Of a stretch of DNA of 14,522 nucleotides, positions 1 through 6,598 are shown piece by piece. The notes under the pieces were generated by a model, which worked only from the letters and a program-made list of their open reading frames with translations, was not told the origin of the DNA and made no database searches. Made by a program: the position numbers and the translations under genes. This stretch comes from Burkholderiales bacterium (GTDB lineage Bacteria; Pseudomonadota; Gammaproteobacteria; Burkholderiales; Burkholderiaceae_C). How positions within the stretch are numbered: position 1 is the stretch's first letter; every line of letters begins with the position of its first letter. The stretch covers positions 1 through 14,522 of the forward strand of contig CANHBY010000003.1 of the NCBI GenBank assembly GCA_947458895.1, read 5' to 3'.

Positions 1-17
1 CATGAGTTGTCTCCTCC
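1..17 (-). promoter_or_regulatory. RBS and start codon of a leftward gene at the window edge
   Basis: On the minus strand the sequence GGAGGAG (17 down to 11) is followed after 7 nt by ATG at 3..1. This is a near-ideal Shine-Dalgarno and spacing, so a gene probably starts here and runs out of the window to the left, divergent from ilvA. A small inverted repeat (CCACCT at 16-21, AGGTGG at 28-33) overlaps the first two bases of the ribosome binding site. The product cannot be known because only the start codon is present. The alternative reading is a rightward gene ending at the TAA at 25-27, which would fit the terminator just after it. Confidence 0.5.
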
Positions 18-36
18 ACCTCTCTAAAGGTGGATT

Positions 37-67
37 AACCCAGGGCAGAGATGCCTTGGGTTTTTTT
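37..67 (+). terminator. Rho-independent terminator upstream of ilvA
   Basis: An 11-bp stem pairs AACCCAGGGCA (37-47) with TGCCTTGGGTT (52-62) around the loop GAGA (48-51), with one G-T wobble pair. On the plus strand it runs directly into seven T residues (61-67), two of which lie in the stem. The form is that of a classical intrinsic terminator for rightward transcription. It would insulate ilvA from whatever lies to the left, or it could act as an attenuator if transcription starts to its left. The minus-strand side lacks a T-run, so it does not look bidirectional. Confidence 0.72.
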
Positions 68-164
68 ACCCGGCGCGGCCCCTGGCGTGCAATTCAAACT
101 GGCGTCGTATCATCCTTTGCGCCTCCAGGCCCATGGTGGCCTATTTTGTGAGCCACGGACTGCC

Positions 165-1727
165 ATGCCAGCGAAGAACCTCCCCCACACGCCTCATTTT
201 GCCGACCGTCAGGCCGACCTGTCGAAGTATCTCCAAAGAATTCTGACGGCGCGGGTTTATGACGTCGCCATCGAAACCGAGCTGATGCCCGCCCGGAATT
301 TATCGAAGAGGCTGGGTAATCAGGTTCTCCTCAAGCGCGAAGACACGCAGCCGGTGTTCAGTTTCAAGCTTCGCGGGGCTTACAACAAGATGGCTCATTT
401 GAGCGCTGAGAGGCTGCAGCGCGGCGTGATTTGCGCCTCGGCCGGCAATCACGCGCAGGGCGTGGCCTTGAGTGCCAAGCGCATGGGCTGCAAGGCCCTG
501 ATCGTGATGCCCACGACAACGCCCAAGCTGAAGATCGATGCCGTCAAGGCGCTCGGCGGCGAGGTGGTTTTGCACGGCGAGAGCTACTCAGATGCTCACG
601 AGCACGCTTTGACGCTGGAAAAGTCAGAGGGCATGACTTTTGTTCACCCCTTCGATGATCCCGATGTGATTGCCGGGCAAGGCACGATTGCCATGGAGAT
701 TCTTCGTCAGCACCAAGGGCCGATTGATGCAATTTTTGTGGCCATTGGCGGGGGCGGTCTGATTTCGGGGGTGGCGGCCTACGTCAAGGCGGTTCGGCCA
801 GAGATCAAGATCATTGGTGTTCAAACTGTGGACTCTGATGCCATGGCGCGATCGGTGCAGGTAGGCAAACGCATTGAGCTCAGCGAAGTGGGCCTTTTTT
901 CTGATGGCACGGCGGTGAAGAAGGTGGGCGAAGAAACCTTCCGCTTGACGCGTCAGTTTGTAGATGAATTCATCTTGGTAGACACCGACGCCGTGTGCGC
1001 GGCCATCAAGGATGTCTTTCAGGAAACGCGCAGCATTTTGGAGCCCGCGGGGGCGCTGGGCGTGGCCGCCGCCAAGCAATATGTGCAGACCCACGGCGTC
1101 AAAGGGCAAACCCTGGTGGCGATCACTTGCGGCGCCAACATGAACTTTGACCGCCTTCGTTTTGCGGCCGAACGAGCCGAATTGGGCGAGGAACGCGAAG
1201 CCCTTTTTGCGGTCACGATTCCTGAGGAGCGCGGCAGCTTCAAGCGGTTTTGCGAGCTGCTGGGGCCGCGGTCTGTGACCGAGTTCAACTACCGAATTTC
1301 AGACACCCAACAGGCTCATGTCTTCGTCGGCCTCAGCACCGCAAACCGGGATGAGCCTGCCAAGATTGCTCGCAACCTGGAGCGAGCCGGCTTTCCCACG
1401 CTGGATTTGAGCGGCGATGAACTGGCGCTCAGCCACTTGAGGCACCTGGTGGGTGGGCGCAGTGAGCTGGCCAAGGAAGAAAGGCTTTATCGGTTCATTT
1501 TCCCGGAGCGGCCGGGAGCCCTGATGAAGTTTCTCTCCAGCATGCACCCGGACTGGAACATCAGCTTGTTCCATTACCGAAATCAAGGGGCTGATTACGG
1601 GCGGATTTTGGTGGGGATTCAGGTCCCGAAAGATGACAAGAAAGCTTTCAAGGAATTCTTGCAAACGCTGGCCTATCCTTGTGTAGACGAGACAGACAAT
1701 CCTGCCTATCGTTTGTTCCTGCGTTGA
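165..1727 (+). CDS. ilvA: Threonine ammonia-lyase, biosynthetic (threonine deaminase)
   Basis: A PLP enzyme that deaminates L-threonine to 2-oxobutanoate and ammonia, the committed step of isoleucine synthesis, in the cytoplasm. From the ATG at 165 the protein is 520 aa, close to the 514 aa of E. coli IlvA. Visible motifs are the Schiff-base lysine K68 in SFKLRGAY, the substrate loop SAGNHAQG (about 92-99) and the phosphate-binding glycine run GGGG (195-198). After the catalytic domain come two ACT-like regulatory modules from about residue 340, with SVTEFNYR in the first and NISLFHYR in the second, so isoleucine feedback control is expected from the family. The frame is open back to an ATG at 51, but that codon lies inside the terminator hairpin and the first 38 residues do not resemble IlvA, so 165 is preferred. 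The ribosome binding site there is weak. The CobT-like gene follows after 22 bp. Confidence 0.95.
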   Translation: MPAKNLPHTPHFADRQADLSKYLQRILTARVYDVAIETELMPARNLSKRLGNQVLLKREDTQPVFSFKLRGAYNKMAHLSAERLQRGVICASAGNHAQGVALSAKRMGCKALIVMPTTTPKLKIDAVKALGGEVVLHGESYSDAHEHALTLEKSEGMTFVHPFDDPDVIAGQGTIAMEILRQHQGPIDAIFVAIGGGGLISGVAAYVKAVRPEIKIIGVQTVDSDAMARSVQVGKRIELSEVGLFSDGTAVKKVGEETFRLTRQFVDEFILVDTDAVCAAIKDVFQETRSILEPAGALGVAAAKQYVQTHGVKGQTLVAITCGANMNFDRLRFAAERAELGEEREALFAVTIPEERGSFKRFCELLGPRSVTEFNYRISDTQQAHVFVGLSTANRDEPAKIARNLERAGFPTLDLSGDELALSHLRHLVGGRSELAKEERLYRFIFPERPGALMKFLSSMHPDWNISLFHYRNQGADYGRILVGIQVPKDDKKAFKEFLQTLAYPCVDETDNPAYRLFLR

Positions 1728-1749
1728 TTTTTATGTCTGGGAGGGGTGC

Positions 1750-2769
1750 ATGTCGTTGAACAATCCTTGGGATGCCACATCCTCCAATGAGGCGCTGGAG
1801 CTAGCCCTGCGCGCCAAGGTCGCCCACCAGGCCCAGACCTTTGGCAGCATGGGTGAGCTGGATGCCCTGGCTGTGCGGATCGGACTCATCCAAAACTCCC
1901 TGACACCACGACTTTACGGACCACAGCTTTTGCTTTTCGCGGCCGACCACGGGCTCGTTGCCGATGGGTTGCCCAAGAGCTCGCTGCCGCCAAGGCGCGA
2001 ATATCTGCAGCATTTGTTGCAGGATCAATCTCCTTTGGCGATATTGGCTCGGCAGCAAGGGATTGAGTGGTGCATTGTGGATGCGGGCCTGTCTGAGGTG
2101 ATGCCGTCACATGCGCGGCTCTTGCCTCGCAAAATCAGTGCGGGGTCGCAAAATGCTCGGCTGGCTCAGGCCATGTCGGTCGAGCAAGCCCATGCGGCGC
2201 TTCGTGCTGGCATGGAAATGGGTGATTCGCTGCCTGGCAATGTGGTTGCCTGTGCGGCTGTGGGGTTGGGTGCCAATGAGTCTGGCGCGCTGCTGTTGTC
2301 ACGGCTCGGAGGGGTGGATCTGCGCGAGCTGGTGCTGCCAGCCACACCCACGCCAGAAGATTTGAGTTACCCCCGCCTCGTGACGCGCCTGAGCGAGGCC
2401 CTGGATCGTCACCGCAACGTGACGAAGCCCATCGAGGTATTGGCCGCCCTGGGGGGCCCAGACATCGCCATGATGGTGGGCGTGATGATCGTGATTGCCA
2501 GCAAGCGAGGGGTGATCGTGGCCGATGGCTTGCCAGCGGCGGCGGCCTTCATGTTGGCCCAATGCATTTCGCCAACCATCACCGAGGCTTGCATCTTCAC
2601 TCGCAGCAACAGCCACCCAGGAATGGACGTGGCGCCTAGCCTTTTCAAGGCCACCGCCATGCTTGAGCTAGGCATGGAGAGTATTGATGGCACGGGTGCT
2701 ACGCTGGCGTGGCCCATGCTGCAAAGCGCTGCTGGTCTCTTAACGGGGTTGCCTGAACAGGTGATTTGA
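1750..2769 (+). CDS. cobT: Divergent CobT-like nicotinate-nucleotide:dimethylbenzimidazole phosphoribosyltransferase
   Basis: 339 aa, the usual length for CobT, which transfers phosphoribosyl from nicotinate mononucleotide to the lower base (DMB) of cobalamin. Family landmarks in order are GSMGELDALA (32-41, canonical PxGSLGRLE), AADHGLVADG (64-73, canonical ADHGV), VDAGL (110-114), LAALGGPDIAMMVG (231-244, canonical LAKVGGFDLVGMAG), VADG (257-260) and SIDGTGATLAWP (311-322, canonical LGEGSGAALAMP). The last motif normally carries the catalytic Glu (E317 in Salmonella CobT), and here that position is Asp313. The Lys-Pro of the N-terminal motif and the segment after ADHG are also changed. A strong ribosome binding site, GGGAGGGG (1739-1746), fixes the start. 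It follows ilvA closely and no other cobalamin gene is nearby. The fold assignment is firm. Whether it uses DMB, another base or another substrate is open. Confidence 0.8.
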   Translation: MSLNNPWDATSSNEALELALRAKVAHQAQTFGSMGELDALAVRIGLIQNSLTPRLYGPQLLLFAADHGLVADGLPKSSLPPRREYLQHLLQDQSPLAILARQQGIEWCIVDAGLSEVMPSHARLLPRKISAGSQNARLAQAMSVEQAHAALRAGMEMGDSLPGNVVACAAVGLGANESGALLLSRLGGVDLRELVLPATPTPEDLSYPRLVTRLSEALDRHRNVTKPIEVLAALGGPDIAMMVGVMIVIASKRGVIVADGLPAAAAFMLAQCISPTITEACIFTRSNSHPGMDVAPSLFKATAMLELGMESIDGTGATLAWPMLQSAAGLLTGLPEQVI

Positions 2770-2810
2770 GACGGGCAGCTCAGCCGCGCAGAACGCCCCA
2801 CGCGAATCGA

Positions 2811-3278
2811 TTACTGCATCACAGCAGCCGGCAAACTGCCGGTAGCGGGATCAGGCAACAGGGGCAACTCCAAGGTCACCATTGCGGCCCCACCTGGGGG
2901 CCCGATCGCCACGGAGCGCTGGACAACTGATTGCACGACCCATTTGCCATCAAGCAGTGCCCCAACCGCGAAGGGCTTGGGGGGTTTCCCATCCACTGCG
3001 ATCAAGGCCAAACCAAGCGCTGAGTCGGGCGTGCGGCCGGCAATCACGCCGGTGAGCTGGAAGCGCGAAGCTTCAGGCGGTGCAGCCAGATTCTCATTCG
3101 CGCTGACCGAAGTAGCGCCTAGAAGGCGAGAGAGATCAGCCCCAGCGAACTGAGCGTCTTGCTTGCTCAGAACGTAGTCGGGCGCCGGGTAGGGGCTCGC
3201 TGTCAAGCGGAGCAGCCAGAACATGGACGCGGCACAGACCACAGCCCACACCCAAAATGAGGTGATTCGAAAGGACAT
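2811..3278 (-). CDS. gspC: Type II secretion system protein GspC, short form without a PDZ domain
   Basis: 155 aa inner-membrane protein. One N-terminal membrane anchor (about residues 7-26, with FWVWAVV and MFWLL) follows a very short cytoplasmic tail. A linker of about 45 residues then leads to a homology-region (HR) domain at about 72-140, with FQLTGVIAG, ALIAVDGKPPKPFAVG and a closing VTLELPLLP. In the T2SS the HR domain contacts the N0 domain of the secretin GspD and couples the inner-membrane platform to the outer membrane. Full-size GspC proteins (about 270-300 aa) carry a C-terminal PDZ or coiled-coil domain, which is absent here, so this is the short architecture. The gene is convergent with the CobT-like gene (41-bp gap) and divergent from gspG. 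There is no Shine-Dalgarno before the ATG (see the promoter entry). It could also be labelled T2SS protein N by some family models. Confidence 0.82.
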   Translation of the reverse strand: MSFRITSFWVWAVVCAASMFWLLRLTASPYPAPDYVLSKQDAQFAGADLSRLLGATSVSANENLAAPPEASRFQLTGVIAGRTPDSALGLALIAVDGKPPKPFAVGALLDGKWVVQSVVQRSVAIGPPGGAAMVTLELPLLPDPATGSLPAAVMQ

Positions 3279-3284
3279 GGGACG

Positions 3285-3320
3285 ATTATGATCTAAGCGC
3301 GGGCTAAAGCAATGGCTTTA
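3285..3320. promoter_or_regulatory. Putative divergent gspC/gspG promoter region with an inverted repeat
   Basis: The 80 bp between the divergent gspC and gspG starts holds overlapping promoter-like elements. On the minus strand, TTGCTT (3312..3307) lies 16 bp before CATAAT (3290..3285), which matches the -10 consensus at five of six bases. On the plus strand, TATGAT (3287-3292) also matches the -10 consensus at five of six but has only a poor -35. A perfect inverted repeat, TAAAGC-AATG-GCTTTA (3305-3320), overlaps the minus-strand -35 and lies downstream of the plus-strand -10, a position suited to a regulator. All of this is inferred from consensus matching. Confidence 0.4.
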
Positions 3321-3358
3321 AGTCGCTGCAAACTGCTCAACTCAACCGGATTTTGAGA

Positions 3359-3817
3359 ATGCAAAACCCTTTCCCTTTGAACCAACCACGTGCCGCCGCT
3401 CAAACCGTGGCTCAACGCGGATTCACCTTGATCGAGCTGATGGTGGTGCTCGTGATCATTGGCATGTTAGCGGCATTGATTGTGCCGAACGTGCTGGAGC
3501 GCGCTGACGAGGCGCGGGTCACAGCGGCGCGAACCGATGTCAACAACTTGATGCAGGCCGTCAAGCTCTACCGCCTGGACAATCAGCGCTATCCGAGTGC
3601 TGAGCAGGGGCTGCAGTCACTTGTGGCCAAGCCGACGGTGGGGAACATACCGCCCAACTGGAAACCCTATCTCGAAAAATTGCCCAATGACCCCTGGGGC
3701 AAGGCTTACCAGTACGTCAACCCGGGCGTCAAAGGCGAGATCGATGTTTTCAGCTTTGGAGCCGACGGTTTAGCAGGTGGCGCTGGCAAAGACGCGGACA
3801 TCGGTTCTTGGCAGTGA
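3359..3817 (+). CDS. gspG: Major pseudopilin GspG
   Basis: 152 aa from the ATG at 3359. A TTG two codons upstream (3353) is also in frame. GspG is the main subunit of the periplasmic pseudopilus that drives substrates through the secretin. The prepilin peptidase site is QRG|FTLIELMVV (cleavage after G21), with the conserved Glu at mature position 5 and a hydrophobic N-terminal helix. The C-terminal half has the signatures RYPSAEQGLQSLV, LPNDPWGKAYQYVNPG and GADGLAGGAGKDADIGSW. The last of these carries the acidic residues that bind stabilising calcium in known GspG proteins. It is the first gene of the rightward operon. GGA at 3348-3350 is a modest ribosome binding site. Confidence 0.96.
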   Translation: MQNPFPLNQPRAAAQTVAQRGFTLIELMVVLVIIGMLAALIVPNVLERADEARVTAARTDVNNLMQAVKLYRLDNQRYPSAEQGLQSLVAKPTVGNIPPNWKPYLEKLPNDPWGKAYQYVNPGVKGEIDVFSFGADGLAGGAGKDADIGSWQ

Positions 3818-3855
3818 CTACCGTCGCGCCCTAAACCTTTTTCATGAGGCACCTG

Positions 3856-4332
3856 ATGTCACCCCGCCAAAGACGCGCGCCGAGCGGTTTCACGCTCATC
3901 GAGCTGATCGTGGTGGTGGCACTGATCGCGCTCGGCGCTGCCGTGATAACACTGGCCATCCGAGACCCCGCTTCGACACGCCTTGAGCGCGAGGCCGCCA
4001 GGCTGATGGCCTTGCTCGAGGGGGCGCGAGCCCAGTCTCGCGCGAGTGGGGTGATGGTGACGTGGATACCACTTGTAGCCACCGAACCCGGCTCAGAGGA
4101 GCATGCCGATTTCCGATTCGTCGGCCTGCCCTCCAAGGAGGCCATGCCGACTCACTGGCTTGGTCCGGATGTGGTGGCTGAGGTGTCTGGCGCCAAAGGC
4201 CTGATCTTGGGGCCAGAACCCTTGATCGGGGCCCAGGAAGTCACGCTGCGGCTAGATCGGCAAAAAATCACGCTTCGGACGGACGGGCTGGGGCCCTTTG
4301 TAGTGGCGCCTGCCGTTAACTCCGCTGAGTAA
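3856..4332 (+). CDS. gspH: Minor pseudopilin GspH
   Basis: 158 aa from the ATG at 3856. That start has GAGG (3846-3849) six bases upstream. An in-frame ATG at 3844 would add four residues but has no ribosome binding site. The class III leader ends PSG|FTLIELIVVVAL (cleavage after G11, Glu at mature position 5), followed by the hydrophobic helix and a globular domain with EAARLMALLEGARAQSRASG, a helix typical of GspH/FimT-like pseudopilins. GspH is a low-abundance subunit of the pseudopilus. The family diverges strongly outside the N-terminus, so the name rests on the N-terminal pattern, the GspH/FimT-like helix and the position between gspG and gspI. Confidence 0.88.
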   Translation: MSPRQRRAPSGFTLIELIVVVALIALGAAVITLAIRDPASTRLEREAARLMALLEGARAQSRASGVMVTWIPLVATEPGSEEHADFRFVGLPSKEAMPTHWLGPDVVAEVSGAKGLILGPEPLIGAQEVTLRLDRQKITLRTDGLGPFVVAPAVNSAE

Positions 4333-4336
4333 GATC

Positions 4337-4753
4337 ATGCCCACGCAAGCCCACTACAAGCACTCGGCCTCAATTTTTCAGCGGTGGGCGCCAAGCCGCT
4401 GCAGCCCCGGTTTTACATTGATCGAGGTCTTGGTAGCGCTGGCCATCGTGGCCGTCACCCTGTCGGCAGGCATCAAAGCTGCGGGGGCCTTGACGGACAA
4501 TGCGGAGCGTTCGGCGCAGATCAATCAAGCGCAGTGGTGCGCCGACAACCAGTTGGCTTCGCTCAGAATGGCCCAGCTTTACCCCCCCGTCGGCGATTCT
4601 GACTTCAACTGCGAACAATTGGGCAGCACATACGCCGGCAAAATGATTGTTCGCCCTACACCCAACCCCAATTTTAGACGCGTGGACGCCCAAATTTTCA
4701 ACTCGCAAGGGCAGTCTGTGTTGTCGTTGTCCACGGTGCTGTCACGCTTTTAG
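4337..4753 (+). CDS. gspI: Minor pseudopilin GspI
   Basis: 138 aa. A rather long basic leader of 25 residues ends SPG|FTLIEVLVALAIVAV, with Glu at mature position 5. The EVLVALAI helix and the following NQAQWCADNQLASLRM (the region that reads AxWVAENQLA in many GspI proteins) identify GspI. In the known tip complex GspI is the core that assembles with GspJ and GspK and starts pseudopilus assembly. It starts 4 bp after the gspH stop and ends 2 bp before gspJ, so translational coupling is likely. Confidence 0.9.
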   Translation: MPTQAHYKHSASIFQRWAPSRCSPGFTLIEVLVALAIVAVTLSAGIKAAGALTDNAERSAQINQAQWCADNQLASLRMAQLYPPVGDSDFNCEQLGSTYAGKMIVRPTPNPNFRRVDAQIFNSQGQSVLSLSTVLSRF

Positions 4754-4755
4754 CC

Positions 4756-5451
4756 ATGGGAGTTTTCGCACCACAAGCCTCGCACCACCCACGGGTCAGT
4801 GCCCCACACAGCGGCTTCACGCTGGTGGAGGTGTTGGTGGCCCTGATGGTGATGGCGTTGCTGGCGATCATGTCGTGGCAGGGCGTAGACGGCATCGTGC
4901 GCTCGCGCGACATCAGCCAGGCCCGACTCGACCAGACCCTGCGGTTGAACACGGTGATGGCCCAGTGGGAAGAAGATCTGGGCTCGATTCAAGAAAGCCC
5001 TGCGTCTCCAGCGCTGGATTTCGATGGCATCACCCTGCGTTTAATTCGGCGCACAAATACAGGCCTGCAGTTGGTCACTTGGTCACTGAGGCCAGGCGAC
5101 ACGCCGGAGCAGCATAGGTTGCTGCGCTGGACAAGCCCCTCGCTGACCAATGGCCAAGACTTGCAGGACATGTGGGTGCGAAGCCAACAGTTTTTGGGGA
5201 GCGAGCCAGGCCAATTGAGAACGCTCGATGGCGTTTCGCAGTGGCAGATTTATTTTTACCGGGGTAATGGCTGGAGCAATGCACAGTCAAGCGGAGATGC
5301 GGTTCAGCCTGGGGTCGACGCCCCAGCACCTTCCTTTCGGCAAGAGGAATTACCCACCGGCGTCAGGCTGGTGCTGGGCTTTTCTCAGGGCAGCGGATTT
5401 GGCGGCGCCCTGACGCGCGATGTAGCTCTGGGGCCCATTTGGCGCCCCTGA
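4756..5451 (+). CDS. gspJ: Minor pseudopilin GspJ
   Basis: 231 aa. The leader ends HSG|FTLVEVLVALMVMALL (cleavage after G20, Glu at mature position 5), followed by SWQGVDGIVRSRD and a C-terminal domain with LRRTNTGLQLVTW-like beta segments (about 95-110), VSQWQIYFYRGNGW and a closing LPTGVRLVLGF. The length and the late LPxGVRL motif fit GspJ, part of the I-J-K pseudopilus tip. No clear Shine-Dalgarno is seen, and the ATG sits 2 bp past the gspI stop, which suggests reinitiation. An Ala/Pro-rich loop (about 180-197) near the C-terminus is probably a surface insertion. Confidence 0.9.
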   Translation: MGVFAPQASHHPRVSAPHSGFTLVEVLVALMVMALLAIMSWQGVDGIVRSRDISQARLDQTLRLNTVMAQWEEDLGSIQESPASPALDFDGITLRLIRRTNTGLQLVTWSLRPGDTPEQHRLLRWTSPSLTNGQDLQDMWVRSQQFLGSEPGQLRTLDGVSQWQIYFYRGNGWSNAQSSGDAVQPGVDAPAPSFRQEELPTGVRLVLGFSQGSGFGGALTRDVALGPIWRP

Positions 5452-5454
5452 AGG

Positions 5455-6531
5455 ATGTCAAACGTGTATCAGCCTTACCCACCCACTCGAGGATTCGCAC
5501 TGCGCAAAAACACCAAGCTACTCGCCCGCCAGCGAGGCGCCGCTATTTTGTTAGCGATGGTGATTGTGGTGCTGGTGACCACGCTGGCGGCTGCCATGGT
5601 TTGGCAGCAATGGCGCGCGGTGCAGATCGAAGCGGCGGAACGCTCAAGAGCCCAATCACGTTGGATTTTGGTCGGTGCGATGGATTGGGCTCGACTGATT
5701 CTGAGGGAGGATGCGCGAAACGGAGGGGCCGATCACCTCGGAGAGGTCTGGGCAGCCCCCTTGGCAGAGGCCAGGCTGTCGACATTTTTGGCCACTGACA
5801 AAAGCAATGACGCTGATGGGCCAGAGGCTTTTCTTTCCGGGAGCATCACAGATGCGCAATCACGCTACAACCTGAGCAATCTGGTCAGCGGTGGCCGAAT
5901 TGATCCGGCCGAGCTGGCCGTATTGAAACAGCTCTTTGAGAACATTAATGTCTCTTCTGAAGTGGCCAACACCATCAGCAAAACGCTACTCAGCAGCGCT
6001 CCACCGCCCGTCAACCGCGGTAATGCGCCAGGTAATGCGAGAGGTAATGCGCCAGAAGGTGCGCCAGAAGGTGCGGCCAGCGCACAAGAACCGATCACTG
6101 ATCATCCATTGATTCCCCAAATTCCTCCACATTCCGTGTCTCAGTTGGCTTGGTTTGGCCTTGACGCGCAAACTTTGAGGCACATCGAACCTTTCGTGGT
6201 GCTGCTCCCTCGGCCCACCCCGGTCAATCTCAATACGGCTCCTCGCGAAGTACTGGCCGCCGTCATTGATGGCATTGACCTCGGCACGGCAGAACGATTG
6301 ACACAAACACGTCAGCGCACGCCGTTCACAAACTTGGAGGACGCTCAAAAGGTTTTGCCTGAGTCTGCGCAACTCGCGCCGCTGCGTGTCACCACCCAGA
6401 CCGAGTTTTTTGAGGTTCGAGGGCGGCTAAGGCTGGAAAATCAAACCGTGGAGGAAAGAACCCTGGTTCGCCGTGTCGGCCGCGACGTCACGACCATCTG
6501 GCGGGAGCGAATCAACTCGGTAGGCCCCTGA
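5455..6531 (+). CDS. gspK: Minor pseudopilin GspK
   Basis: 358 aa. The processing site is RQRG|AAILLAMVIVVLV (cleavage after G28). Mature position 5 is Leu rather than Glu, which is normal for GspK, the subunit that caps the pseudopilus tip and has no neighbour to neutralise. Further family marks are ITDAQSRYNLSNLV (131-144) and PVNLNTAPREVLAAVI (256-271). Residues 189-208 are encoded by five imperfect 12-bp repeats and form a Gly/Asn/Ala/Pro-rich loop. The start is uncertain. The ATG at 5455 has AAGG directly against it, too close to serve, whereas an in-frame GTG at 5464 would have AAGG nine bases upstream. The gene begins 3 bp after gspJ, and its stop codon lies inside the stem of a hairpin that follows. 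Confidence 0.93.
   Translation: MSNVYQPYPPTRGFALRKNTKLLARQRGAAILLAMVIVVLVTTLAAAMVWQQWRAVQIEAAERSRAQSRWILVGAMDWARLILREDARNGGADHLGEVWAAPLAEARLSTFLATDKSNDADGPEAFLSGSITDAQSRYNLSNLVSGGRIDPAELAVLKQLFENINVSSEVANTISKTLLSSAPPPVNRGNAPGNARGNAPEGAPEGAASAQEPITDHPLIPQIPPHSVSQLAWFGLDAQTLRHIEPFVVLLPRPTPVNLNTAPREVLAAVIDGIDLGTAERLTQTRQRTPFTNLEDAQKVLPESAQLAPLRVTTQTEFFEVRGRLRLENQTVEERTLVRRVGRDVTTIWRERINSVGP
6019..6078 (+). repeat. Five 12-bp tandem repeats inside gspK
   Basis: Units of 12 bp start at 6019, 6031, 6043, 6055 and 6067. The first three are GGTAATGCG followed by CCA, AGA and CCA, and the last two are GAAGGTGCG followed by CCA and GCC. They are in frame and encode GNAP, GNAR, GNAP, EGAP and EGAA. Units 1 and 3 are identical, and the third base positions are as conserved as the rest. 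That suggests recent slippage or duplication rather than selection on the protein alone. Confidence 0.85.
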
Positions 6532-6553
6532 TCTGAGAGAAATCAGGGGGTTT
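6525..6553 (+). terminator. Terminator-like hairpin between gspK and gspL
   Basis: A perfect 8-bp stem pairs CCCCTGAT (6525-6532) with ATCAGGGG (6542-6549) around a 9-nt loop, followed by G and then TTTA. The left arm contains the gspK stop codon TGA (6529-6531). The T-run is short, so termination is probably partial, or the structure serves as an mRNA stability or attenuation element. It sits at the only long gap in the operon. Confidence 0.5.
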
Positions 6554-6598
6554 ATCACGCGAATAAAGCCTTTGCTCCCAAAAATAGGCTGTAAGTTA

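Noticed and set aside
127..147. Hairpin AGGCC/GGCCT followed by ATTTT before ilvA, as a second terminator
   Set aside because: Only five base pairs and a weak T-run. It lies just before the ilvA start and has no convincing role.
68..164. A sigma-70 promoter for ilvA between the terminator and the start codon
   Set aside because: TATCAT-like and TTCAAA-like hexamers exist here, but their spacing (9 bp) is wrong. I could not support any -35/-10 pair.
2829..2843. CCGGCA-AAC-TGCCGG hairpin as a terminator between cobT and gspC
   Set aside because: It lies inside the gspC coding end, has a three-base loop and has no T-run on either strand.
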